Shown here: positions 13,465 to 21,747 of the stretch, in pieces
How the letters are laid out: every line of letters starts with the position of its first letter
How positions within the stretch are numbered: position 1 is the first letter of the stretch
DNA from: Ga0077536 sp943370145
Lineage (GTDB): Bacteria > Pseudomonadota > Gammaproteobacteria > Ga0077536
Assembly: GCA_943370145.1 (NCBI GenBank)
Contig: CALRPY020000068.1
Coordinates: forward strand, 1-23,307
Length of the DNA: 23,307 nt
Direction: 5' to 3'
Position numbers and translations under genes: made by a program
Notes under the pieces: model-generated
The model's input: the letters and a program-made list of their open reading frames with translations, nothing else
Database searches by the model: none
What the model was told of the DNA's origin: nothing

Positions 13465-14109
13465 GTGCGCGTCATCGTCACCCCGGTCACCCTGTTCCAG
13501 CAGAACTGTTCGCTGCTGTGGTGCGAGAGCACCCGGCGCGGCGCCATCGTGGATCCCGGCGGCGACACCAATCAGGTGCTCGCCGCGGCCGCGCGCGAGG
13601 GCGTGACGATCGAGAAGCTCCTGGTCACCCACGCGCATATCGATCACGCCGGCGCCGCGGCCGCCCTCGCCCGCGAACTCGGCGTGCCGATTGAGGGGCC
13701 GCACCGCGACGACCAGTTCTGGATCGACCTGCTGCCGGAACAGGGCGCCCGCTACGGCTTCCCGCCCGCCGAGCGCTTCGAGCCGTCACGCTGGCTCGAG
13801 CATGGCGACACGGTGACGGTCGGCGAGCTGACGCTCGACGTCGTGCACTGCCCCGGCCACACGCCGGGCCACGTGGTGTTCCACCACGCGCCGAGCCGCA
13901 TCGCGCTGGTCGGCGACGTGCTGTTCCAGGGGTCGATCGGGCGCACGGATTTCCCGCGCGGGGACCACGCGACGCTGCTCGCGTCGATCCGCAATCGCCT
14001 GTGGCCGCTGGGTGACGATGTCACGTTCGTGCCCGGGCACGGGCCACTGTCGACCTTCGGCGACGAGCGCCGTTCAAATCCCTTCGTCGGTGACCGCGCG
14101 CCTGCTTGA
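13465..14109 (+). CDS. gloC: GloC/YcbL-type hydroxyacylglutathione hydrolase (glyoxalase II)
   Basis: A 214-residue metallo-beta-lactamase-fold hydrolase matching E. coli YcbL (GloC) along its length; YcbL cleaves S-D-lactoylglutathione in methylglyoxal detoxification. Metal ligands are visible: THAHIDHAG (His56, His58, Asp60, His61), CPGHTPGH, the bridging Asp in LVGDVLF, and VPGHGPLS. The start IVTPVTLFQQNCSLLWCE and the SIGRTDFPRGDH segment are diagnostic of the YcbL branch rather than GloB, which is longer. The start is GTG at 13465. The HDOD gene follows 71 bp downstream on the same strand, and co-transcription is possible. Confidence 0.88.
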   Translation: MRVIVTPVTLFQQNCSLLWCESTRRGAIVDPGGDTNQVLAAAAREGVTIEKLLVTHAHIDHAGAAAALARELGVPIEGPHRDDQFWIDLLPEQGARYGFPPAERFEPSRWLEHGDTVTVGELTLDVVHCPGHTPGHVVFHHAPSRIALVGDVLFQGSIGRTDFPRGDHATLLASIRNRLWPLGDDVTFVPGHGPLSTFGDERRSNPFVGDRAPA

Positions 14110-14180
14110 GCCACGCGCCGACTTCAGGTTTCGCGCAGCCTGCCGCTGGACATGCCGACCACCTACCTGTGTGACGATCG

Positions 14181-15455
14181 ATGCAAGCCCAGACCATTGC
14201 CGACCGCGGGACGCCCGCCCCCGAACTCCCGCCCGACCTTGCCCGCCTGCGCAAGCTCCTGCCCCTGCGCCACCTCAGCGACGCCGAGTTCGGCGCACTC
14301 GCGGCCCACGTTGAAGTGGAAGCCCGCGCGCCCGGCCAGGCCCTGTTCCACTGTCCGGAGGACGACGGCTGGCTGTTCTACCTGCTGGATGGCGAACTGG
14401 TCGTCACCGACGGCACCAACGATGAATTCACGGTGAAGGCCGGCAGCATCGAGGCGCTGCATCCCCTGTCGCCACACCCCAAGGCGCGGGTCAGTGCCCG
14501 GGCGTCGACCCCGCTGCGCTTCGTGCGCCTGCCGGCCCATCTGCTGGGCAGCCCGCAGCGCACCAACACCAGCGGGATCCAGGTCGAGGAGATCCTCGAA
14601 GAGGACGACGGCATCGACCACAAGCTGCTGTTCGCGATCTTCCACGGCCTGCAGGAGGGCAGGCTCGAACTGCCGACCCTGCCCGACATCGCGCTGAAGA
14701 TCCGCACCGCGGTCGCGGATCCGCGCAAGGGGGCCAACGAGGTCGCGCAGCTGATCACCATCGACCCGGCGCTCGCGAGCTACTGCATCCGCATCGCGAA
14801 CAGCGCGGCCTATGGCAGTCGCGAGCCCGTCGCCGACGTGCGCGAGGCGGTGATGCGCATGGGACTCGACGCGACGCGCGACTTCGTGCTCGCCTATTCG
14901 GTGCGCAACCTGTTCAAGAGCAACGACCCCCGCGCGCTGGCCTTGATGAAGGGCGCATGGTCACACTGCGCGAGCATCGGTTCGGCCTGTCACGTGATTG
15001 CGCGGCGGGTCAGCAGGCTCAACCCGGAACAGGCACTGCTCGCGGGCCTGCTTCACGACATCGGCGTGATGGTGCTGATCTCGCAGCTTGCGGTCTGGCC
15101 GCACGTCTTCGACAACACGCCAACGCTGGCCGCGGTGCTGAAGGACCTCAAGCACCAGGTGACCGCGATGGTGTTGCGCGCGTGGAAGCTGCCGGAAGAG
15201 GTGGTCGGCGCGGTGTTTTCCGCCGAGGAATGGACGCGCGGGGCGCCGGAGCAGTTCAAGCTTGCGGATGTCCTGCTGCTCGCGCACTGGCACCAGCAGG
15301 CGCCGCACGTGCTGTGGGCGGATGCCATCCCGAACTCGAACATCCCGCTGCTCGCGAAGCTGCCGCCGGACGCGCTGACTCAAAACGGCCGCCTGCAGGT
15401 GGTGCAGGAAGCGGCGGGAGAACTGGCGAAGATGCGCGCGCTGCTCGGCGGCTGA
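14181..15455 (+). CDS. HDOD-domain protein with N-terminal cyclic-nucleotide-binding-like domain
   Basis: A 424-residue predicted cytoplasmic signalling protein. Residues about 28-122 have the pattern of a cNMP-binding beta roll (LLPLRHLSDAEFGALAAH, then a GxxLF turn and GWLFYLLDGELVV), though the phosphate-binding cassette RAA/RSA is not evident, so nucleotide binding is doubtful. Residues about 155-365 are an HDOD domain starting LELPTLPDIALKIR, with PALASYCIRIANSAAYG, REAVMRMGLDATRD and the LLHDIGVMVL helix (His292-Asp293). HDOD proteins lack the full HD phosphohydrolase metal site and usually act as scaffolds in chemotaxis, surface attachment or stress signalling. There is no strong ribosome binding site before the ATG at 14181. 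It converges on the pyruvate carboxylase gene. Confidence 0.82.
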   Translation: MQAQTIADRGTPAPELPPDLARLRKLLPLRHLSDAEFGALAAHVEVEARAPGQALFHCPEDDGWLFYLLDGELVVTDGTNDEFTVKAGSIEALHPLSPHPKARVSARASTPLRFVRLPAHLLGSPQRTNTSGIQVEEILEEDDGIDHKLLFAIFHGLQEGRLELPTLPDIALKIRTAVADPRKGANEVAQLITIDPALASYCIRIANSAAYGSREPVADVREAVMRMGLDATRDFVLAYSVRNLFKSNDPRALALMKGAWSHCASIGSACHVIARRVSRLNPEQALLAGLLHDIGVMVLISQLAVWPHVFDNTPTLAAVLKDLKHQVTAMVLRAWKLPEEVVGAVFSAEEWTRGAPEQFKLADVLLLAHWHQQAPHVLWADAIPNSNIPLLAKLPPDALTQNGRLQVVQEAAGELAKMRALLGG

Positions 15456-15479
15456 GCCGCCGGGCCGGCACGCGGCCGT

Positions 15480-18400
15480 CTACTCGATGACGGCCAGGAG
15501 ATCCTTCGCGTCGACCTGCTGGCCGACCTGTACGTTCAGTGACTGCACGGTGCCATCGACTTCGGCACGGATGGCAGTCTGCATCTTCATCGCCTCGAGC
15601 GTCATCAGCGCGTCACCGCGTGTGACGATATCGCCGACCTTCACCGAAATCTGCGAAATCATGCCCGGCATCGGCGCGCCCAGGTGGCGCGGATTGTCGC
15701 GTTCGGCCTTCGGCTGCGGCGTGCGCTGCTGGATATGGGTACGGTCTTCGACCTTGATGGGGCGCGGCTGCCCGTTCAGCTCGAAGAACACCGTCCGGTG
15801 GTTGTCGTCATGGAGTTCGCTGGTGCCGACATAGCGCACGATGCTGCCCCTGCCCTTCGCCAACGTGACGTTGATCTCCTGCCCGGCCGGCAGGCCGTAG
15901 AAGAAGGTCGGTGTCGGCAGTGGCGTGAGGTCGCCGAATTCGCGCTGTGCCTGCGCATACTCGGTGAACACCTTCGGGTACATCAGGTAGGACGCGAACT
16001 CGGCGTCAGAGATCGGGCGCTCCGCCTTGCGCTCGGCGAGCTTGCGTTCGGCATCGAGATCGACGGGCGGCAGCACGGCCCCCGGCCGTTCGGTCAACGG
16101 CGGGACGCTGGCGAGGATCTTGGCCTGCAGCGCCGGCGGGAAGCCGCCGTAAGGCTGGCCGAGGTCCCCCCTGAAGAAGGACACCACCGATTCAGGGAAC
16201 GCGATGTCGGTCGCCGGATCCTCGATGTCCTGCCGCGTCAGCCCGCTGGTGACCATCATCAGCGCCATGTCGCCGACGACCTTGGAGCTCGGCGTGACCT
16301 TGACGATGTCGCCGAACATGTCGTTGACCTCGGCATAGGCGTGCGCGACCTCGGGCCAGCGCGGTGCCGAAATGCCGAGCGAGAGCGCCTGCTCGCGCAG
16401 GTTCGTGTACTGGCCGCCCGGCATGCCGTGTACATAGACTTCGGACGCGCCGGAACGGATATCGCTCTCGAAGGCCGTGTAGCAGCCGCGGACCAGCTCC
16501 CAGTAGCTGGACAGCTCGCGGATGGCGACCGGATCGAGGCCGGTGTCGCGCGGGCCGAAGCGCAGGGCTTCGACCAGCGAGCCCAGGTTCGGCTGCGACG
16601 TCAGGCCGCTCATGGAATCCATCGCGGCGTCGAACGCATCGACACCCGCCTCGACGGCGGCGAGCACGCTCGCCGCGGCGATACCGCTGGTGTCGTGGGT
16701 GTGGAAATGGATCGGCAGGCCGACTTCCTGCTTCAGTGCCTTGACCAGGGCGCTGGCGGCGGCCGGCCGGCACAGGCCCGCCATGTCCTTGATGCCGATG
16801 ATGTGCGCGCCCGCCTGCTCGAGCTGCTTCGCGAGGCGCACGTAATACTTCAGATCATATTTCGTGCAGGCCGGGTCGCTGAGGTTGCCGGTGTAGCAGA
16901 TCGCCGCTTCGGCGAGCTTGCCGGTGGCGACCACCGAATCGATCGCGACGCGCATGTTCTCGACCCAGTTCAGCGAGTCGAAGATGCGGAAGACGTCCAC
17001 GCCCTCGGCTGCCGCCTGGCGCACGAAATAGTCGACGACATTGTCCGGATAGTTCGTGTAGCCGACGCCATTCGATGCGCGCAGCAGCATCTGCAGCAGC
17101 ACGTTGGGCAGGCGTTCGCGCAGGCCGCGCAGGCGCTGCCACGGACACTCCTTCAGGAAGCGCATCGCGACGTCGAAGGTCGCGCCGCCCCAGCATTCGA
17201 CGGAGAACAGGCCGGGCAGCTTGAGCGCGTAAGCCGGTGCGACGCTCAGCATGTCGAAGCTGCGCATGCGGGTCGCGAGCAACGACTGGTGGGCGTCGCG
17301 GAAGGTCGTGTCGGTGACGAGCGCGCGTTGCTGCTCCCTCATCCAGTCCGCGAAAGCGCGCGGGCCGAGCTGCTCGAGCAGCTGGCGCGTGCCCGCCGGT
17401 GGCGTACCACGCGGCGCCTCCGGCGGTTCGGGAATGGCCAGGGACGCCGGGCGCGGCCGCCCCTTCACCGCATCGTTGCCGTTGACGATCACGTCGCCGA
17501 TGTAGCGCAGCAGCGGCGTGCCGTAGTCCTGGCGATGCTCGAAGTCGAAGAGTTCAGGCGTCGTGTCGATGAAGGTCGTGCAGTAGCGGGCGTCGGTGAA
17601 GTGCGGGTGCTCGAGCACGGACTCGAGGAAGCGCAGGTTCGTCACGACCCCGCGCACGCGGAATTCGCGCAGGGCGCGCAGCATGCGCGAGGTGGTCTCG
17701 GCGGGCGTGGACCCCCAGGCGGTGACTTTCACCAGCAGCGAGTCGTAATAGCGGGTGATCTGCGCGCCGGTGTATGCGGTGCCGGCGTCGAGCCGGATAC
17801 CGAAACCGGCCGGGCTGCGGTAGGCGGTGATCGTGCCGTAGTCCGGAATGAAATTGTTTTCCGGATCCTCCGTCGTCACGCGGCACTGCATGCTGTAGCC
17901 GTTGCGCTGGATCTCGCGCTGGACGGGAACGCCGCTGGCCGGATCGCCGATGCGCTCGCCCTGGGCGATGCGGATCTGCGCCTTGACGATGTCGATGCCG
18001 GTCAGTTCCTCGGTCACCGTGTGCTCGACCTGCACGCGGGGATTGACCTCGATGAAGTAGACCTCGCCGGTGTCCGCGTTCTGCAGGAACTCGACGGTGC
18101 CGGCGTTGCGGTAGTTTGCCGTCCGGCACAGGCGGACGGCCGCCTGGCAGACCTGCTCGCGCGCGGCGTCGTCGAGGAACAGCGAAGGCGCGCGTTCGAC
18201 GACCTTCTGGTTGCGCCGCTGCACCGTGCAGTCCCGGTCGAAGAGATGGACGATGTTGCCGTGGTGGTCACCGATCACCTGGACTTCGACGTGACGCGCG
18301 CGGCGGATCAGTTTCTCCAGGTAGACCTCGCCGTTGCCGAAGGCCTGCTCGGCCTCGCGGCGGCCCAGGGCCACCAGTTCCTGCAGGCTCGCGGCGTCCT

Positions 18401-18926
18401 CGATCACCCGCATGCCGCGGCCGCCACCGCCCCACGAGGCCTTCAGCATCACGGGGTAGCCGATCGATTCGGCGAGCCGGGCAATTTCGTCCGGCTCATC
18501 GGGCAACGGCCCGGTCGCCGGCATGACCGGCACACCGCAGCTTTCCGCGAGGCGGCGCGCCGCGACCTTGTTGCCCAGGGCGCGCATCACGTCGGGCTGC
18601 GGCCCGACGAAGATGATGCCGGCCGCGGCGCAGGCTTCGGCGAACTCCGGACGTTCGGACAGGAAGCCATAGCCCGGGTGGATCGCGTCCGCGCCCGCTT
18701 CCAGCGCGATGCGGATGATGTCGTCACCGTCCAGGTAGGCCTGCACCGGCGTCTTGCCCTTGCCGACCAGGTAGGCCTCGTCGACCTTGAAGCGATGCAG
18801 GGCGAAGCGATCCTCCTGCGAATAGATCGCGACGCTTTCGATATCGAGTTCGGCCGCCGCGCGCATCACGCGAATGGCGATTTCACCCCGGTTGGCGATG
18901 AGCAACTTGCGAATTTTCTTGGGCAT
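15480..18926 (-). CDS. pyc: Pyruvate carboxylase, single-chain
   Basis: A 1148-residue biotin enzyme that carboxylates pyruvate to oxaloacetate with ATP and bicarbonate, refilling the TCA cycle. Domains in order: biotin carboxylase (1-455; NRGEIAIR, ATP-loop GGGGRGM at 166-172, EVNPRVQVEH near 293-302); carboxyltransferase starting DTTFRDAHQS at 539 with metal-binding HFHTHDTSG and active-site Lys in GIKDMAGL; a tetramerisation region; and a C-terminal biotinyl domain with EAMKMQ, biotin on Lys1114. Length and order match the alpha4-type enzyme. The ATG at 18926 is chosen because MPKKIRKLLIANRGE is the family start; the frame extends to 19031 without homology. It shares its strand with the acyltransferase gene 122 bp upstream, and convergent HDOD ends 24 bp away. 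Confidence 0.96.
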   Translation of the reverse strand: MPKKIRKLLIANRGEIAIRVMRAAAELDIESVAIYSQEDRFALHRFKVDEAYLVGKGKTPVQAYLDGDDIIRIALEAGADAIHPGYGFLSERPEFAEACAAAGIIFVGPQPDVMRALGNKVAARRLAESCGVPVMPATGPLPDEPDEIARLAESIGYPVMLKASWGGGGRGMRVIEDAASLQELVALGRREAEQAFGNGEVYLEKLIRRARHVEVQVIGDHHGNIVHLFDRDCTVQRRNQKVVERAPSLFLDDAAREQVCQAAVRLCRTANYRNAGTVEFLQNADTGEVYFIEVNPRVQVEHTVTEELTGIDIVKAQIRIAQGERIGDPASGVPVQREIQRNGYSMQCRVTTEDPENNFIPDYGTITAYRSPAGFGIRLDAGTAYTGAQITRYYDSLLVKVTAWGSTPAETTSRMLRALREFRVRGVVTNLRFLESVLEHPHFTDARYCTTFIDTTPELFDFEHRQDYGTPLLRYIGDVIVNGNDAVKGRPRPASLAIPEPPEAPRGTPPAGTRQLLEQLGPRAFADWMREQQRALVTDTTFRDAHQSLLATRMRSFDMLSVAPAYALKLPGLFSVECWGGATFDVAMRFLKECPWQRLRGLRERLPNVLLQMLLRASNGVGYTNYPDNVVDYFVRQAAAEGVDVFRIFDSLNWVENMRVAIDSVVATGKLAEAAICYTGNLSDPACTKYDLKYYVRLAKQLEQAGAHIIGIKDMAGLCRPAAASALVKALKQEVGLPIHFHTHDTSGIAAASVLAAVEAGVDAFDAAMDSMSGLTSQPNLGSLVEALRFGPRDTGLDPVAIRELSSYWELVRGCYTAFESDIRSGASEVYVHGMPGGQYTNLREQALSLGISAPRWPEVAHAYAEVNDMFGDIVKVTPSSKVVGDMALMMVTSGLTRQDIEDPATDIAFPESVVSFFRGDLGQPYGGFPPALQAKILASVPPLTERPGAVLPPVDLDAERKLAERKAERPISDAEFASYLMYPKVFTEYAQAQREFGDLTPLPTPTFFYGLPAGQEINVTLAKGRGSIVRYVGTSELHDDNHRTVFFELNGQPRPIKVEDRTHIQQRTPQPKAERDNPRHLGAPMPGMISQISVKVGDIVTRGDALMTLEAMKMQTAIRAEVDGTVQSLNVQVGQQVDAKDLLAVIE

Positions 18927-19048
18927 GGCGGCGTTCTGCGACCGGTCTTTTCTATTCGGCCTGAACTCTACATGACCGCCCAGACGCGCGAAAGCGCGCC
19001 CGCAGCATGCCCTGTCGCGGTGCGGCAGCACCCGTCAGGGCGGCGTTT

Positions 19049-20893
19049 TCAGGCCGCGCTGCTGGCCTGCACCATGCGCCCGTGGTGCGCGTGGATGCGC
19101 GCGACGCCGGCTTCCGTGAAGTACTTGGCGAGGATGGTGGGGTCCGATTCCAGCAGGTCGACGACGAGCATGCCGTCGATGACATTGTTGAACTCGGGGT
19201 CGACGTTGAAGCCGAGGATGCGCCCCCCGAGCTTGAGGTACTGGCGCAGCAGCACCGGTACGCCCTTCTCGTCTTCCTCGAGGGAACCGAGCAGGTCCGC
19301 GAGCACGCGCGAGTCGGTGTCGTCGATCGCGTTGAGGACCGACAGCTCCTGCTCGCGAAGCCGGAACGGGCGCCGGGGCCGCACGTCGCTCGCGTGTTCG
19401 GCATCGAAGTTGTGCCGTCTCAGCATCGCGACCAGGATTTGCTGCGACAGCGGATGGTAGTCGTTGCTGATGCTGACCGGGCCGAACAGGTAGCGGTACT
19501 GCGGCTTGCGCACGCAGTACGCGCCGATGCCCCGCCACAGCATCAGCAGCGCGGTGTAACTGCGCTGCTGTTCCGGGCGGACGAAGGAACGCCCCATCTC
19601 GACCCCTTCGCGCAGCTTCTCGCACAGGCGGTCGGACATGCGGAACAGCGAATGGGTGTAGAGGCCGCGCGGCCCGAGCCTGGGGAGAATCTGGTCGGCC
19701 GGCCCCATGCGGTAGGCGCCGAGCACCTGCTGGCGCGGCGGGTCCCACAGGAAAAGGTGGTGGTAGTAGGCGTCGTATTCGTCGAGATCGCTCGGCTTGC
19801 CGGTGCCCTCGCCGATGCCGCGAAAGGTGATTTCCCGCAGGCGTCCGATTTCCTGGAGCAGCGCCGGGGCTTCTTCGCCGGAGAAGTACCAGATTTCCTG
19901 CCCGCCGTGGGCATGCAGCAACTGTTCGCGCGGCAGCGCGGCGACCTCGGCGGCGAGGCGGGCCGGGTCCATGGCCGGCGCGATCGGCTTGTCGCGGTGC
20001 GCGGAGACCGGCGGCATCGGGGTCGCGACGGCGCCGGCGGCATCCGGTCGCGGCTTCACCCGCAGCAGGTAGGTCTTGTATTGCAGGTACTGCGCGGCCA
20101 GTTCGTCCTGGTCGATTTCCTTCAGCACGTTGGCGCCGATCCGCCGCCCGATACGCAGCCTGAGCGTATGCGCCCGGTACTTCAGCATCTCACGGACGAG
20201 CAGCATCGTGCGCAGCCGCGGGTTGAGCAGGCCGCCGAGCTGAAAGAGCGTGCTGTTGCGGCCCTCGATGAACAGCGGCAGTACGGGCGCGCCGGTCTGG
20301 CGCGCGAGGCGCGCGACCCCCGGGGTCCATTCGGGGTCGCTGACGCGGCGGGTCTGGAGGCGCAGGCTCGACACTTCACCGCCGGGGAACATCACGATCA
20401 TGCCGCCCTGCTCGAGCCAGCGGCGCGCGGCGCGGACGGCGCCGATGTTGAAACGGGCGGCGCGGCCACCGCCGAAAGGATCGACCTCCAGCAGCAGGGA
20501 TCGCAGTTCGGTGAAGCCGGACAGGAAATGGTTGGCGACGAAGCGCACATCGGGACGGACCCGCAGCAGCAGGTCCATCAGCGCCAGGCCATCGACACCT
20601 CCGTGCGGATGATTGGCGACGACGATGCAGGGGCCACTCGCGGGGATGCGGGCCAGTTCCTGCGCGTCGAACTCGATCCGCACGCCCAGTTCGCGCAGCG
20701 CGAGGCGCACGAATTCGGCCGTGTCGTTCGTCAGCGGCAGGCGCCGATAGCGCTGGCTGAGTTCGGCGAGGCCGAGCAGCCGGTCGACGGCCCAGGTCAG
20801 CGGACGCCGGATTGCGCGAAAGCGCCCGGGCACATGGCCCGCCACCGTGAAACTGGGTCGCTGCTGTTGATCGGGAAACTGTTCGTCGGCCAT
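19049..20893 (-). CDS. Two-domain acyltransferase: PlsC-like plus GNAT (ornithine-lipid-synthase type)
   Basis: A 614-residue fusion. Residues about 60-290 are a lysophospholipid acyltransferase domain: VVANHPHGGVDGLALMD at 91-107 is the NHPxGGxDG variant of the HX4D catalytic motif, and MFPGGEVSS near 168 stands for the FPEGT substrate motif. Residues about 340-560 are an OlsB-like GNAT acyltransferase (EIGRLREITFRGIGEG, DEYDAYYHHLFLWD, GAYRMG, SFVRPEQQRSYTALLMLWRGIGAY). This domain order resembles OlsF, which makes ornithine lipid by N-acylation followed by O-acylation. Phosphorus-free ornithine lipid synthesis is therefore a reasonable inference, but other amino-lipid products are possible. 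It begins 77 bp after the HvfC-like gene on the same strand, with no clear terminator between. Confidence 0.8.
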   Translation of the reverse strand: MADEQFPDQQQRPSFTVAGHVPGRFRAIRRPLTWAVDRLLGLAELSQRYRRLPLTNDTAEFVRLALRELGVRIEFDAQELARIPASGPCIVVANHPHGGVDGLALMDLLLRVRPDVRFVANHFLSGFTELRSLLLEVDPFGGGRAARFNIGAVRAARRWLEQGGMIVMFPGGEVSSLRLQTRRVSDPEWTPGVARLARQTGAPVLPLFIEGRNSTLFQLGGLLNPRLRTMLLVREMLKYRAHTLRLRIGRRIGANVLKEIDQDELAAQYLQYKTYLLRVKPRPDAAGAVATPMPPVSAHRDKPIAPAMDPARLAAEVAALPREQLLHAHGGQEIWYFSGEEAPALLQEIGRLREITFRGIGEGTGKPSDLDEYDAYYHHLFLWDPPRQQVLGAYRMGPADQILPRLGPRGLYTHSLFRMSDRLCEKLREGVEMGRSFVRPEQQRSYTALLMLWRGIGAYCVRKPQYRYLFGPVSISNDYHPLSQQILVAMLRRHNFDAEHASDVRPRRPFRLREQELSVLNAIDDTDSRVLADLLGSLEEDEKGVPVLLRQYLKLGGRILGFNVDPEFNNVIDGMLVVDLLESDPTILAKYFTEAGVARIHAHHGRMVQASSAA

Positions 20894-20970
20894 CGGTTCT
20901 GCAAGACCCTCTAGAGGTTGCCGCGCAAGCCGGCGCGATCATGCCACAGCCCCAGACCCGGGTCAGCGTC

Positions 20971-21747
20971 TCAAGTTCCTGGCGCGAAGCCGAGGATGAC
21001 GTCCCTGGCCTGCCAGCGTTGCAGCACCTGCAATCCGCCGCGGATCACGACCTCCGGATCCGGGTGGCCCAACGCCCCGGCGATGCCCGTGAGGACGTCG
21101 GCGGCCACCGGCGCATCCGGTGCGCGCAGTGTCTGGAACAGGCGTGCCGCGACCTCGTTGAGGTCCAGTACGCCGAAGCTGCCGGCGCGGTCGCGGAATG
21201 CAAGGAGCAGGGTCGGCCTGGCCGGCGGGGCATCGGGTTTGAAGCCGCTGCCGATGGCATGCACCGGGTAGCGGTAGGTCACGAGCCGATGGACCGGGTT
21301 CAGTACCAGCCGGGAGCGCAGCAGGTCCCCGGCCGCCAGCACCGGCATGGCGTCGAGATCGGTTTCGTCGACGGCCACCGCGTTCTCCAGCCAGTCGAAA
21401 TGCGCGAGCTCGGTGAGGTAGGGAGGGTCGCCGGCCGCAGCGCGCTCAGCGGTCAGGTAAGCCATGAATTCGTCGAGCAGTTCGACGAACAACGGCGTCC
21501 GCGAGCGATGCCGCACGATGTAGTCGCGGACCAGGGACTGCCACTCCTCTTCGCCCAGGACCTCCCGCACGCGCGGGAAGTTGTCGCGCATGAAGCGCTC
21601 GATGTTCAGGAAAATCGCGTTGCTGTAGACCTCGAGGCGTGGCCCCGACAGGCCCGCAGGCGCCGGTTCCCGGGCCGGATCGCGCAGATGACGGGTGAAT
21701 TCATGCTGGCGGCGCATGAATGCCGGTTCATGGCCGTTGCCGCTCAT
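20971..21747 (-). CDS. hvfC: HvfC/BufC-like DUF2063 protein (MNIO partner)
   Basis: A 258-residue protein with the DUF2063 layout: an N-terminal helical domain (MRRQHEFTRHLRDP, then RLEVYSNAIFLNIERFMRDNFPRVREVLGEEEWQSLVRDYI) and a C-terminal alpha/beta half with VHRLVTYRYPVH and LLLAFRDR. In characterised MNIO systems (TglI in 3-thiaglutamate synthesis, MbnC, HvfC/BufC) the partner delivers the precursor peptide to the MNIO enzyme. Its ATG at 21747 directly follows the hvfB TGA with no gap, so the two are translationally coupled. The N-terminal YxNAxxxNxxxxLxxxFP pattern is well kept, which supports function. It is the last gene of the precursor-B-C unit unless the acyltransferase is co-transcribed. 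Confidence 0.88.
   Translation of the reverse strand: MSGNGHEPAFMRRQHEFTRHLRDPAREPAPAGLSGPRLEVYSNAIFLNIERFMRDNFPRVREVLGEEEWQSLVRDYIVRHRSRTPLFVELLDEFMAYLTAERAAAGDPPYLTELAHFDWLENAVAVDETDLDAMPVLAAGDLLRSRLVLNPVHRLVTYRYPVHAIGSGFKPDAPPARPTLLLAFRDRAGSFGVLDLNEVAARLFQTLRAPDAPVAADVLTGIAGALGHPDPEVVIRGGLQVLQRWQARDVILGFAPGT

Noticed and set aside
15456..15479. GGCCG-N5-CGGCC hairpin between the HDOD and pyruvate carboxylase stops
   Set aside because: The stem is only 5 bp with no T tract on either strand. It may help end transcription but is not distinguishable from background GC palindromes.
15684..19460. A 1258-codon open frame on the plus strand antisense to pyruvate carboxylase
   Set aside because: It is made of low-complexity Arg/Ala/Asp/Gly/His-rich sequence with no domain and mirrors a clearly real gene. 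Such frames arise from high GC at third codon positions.
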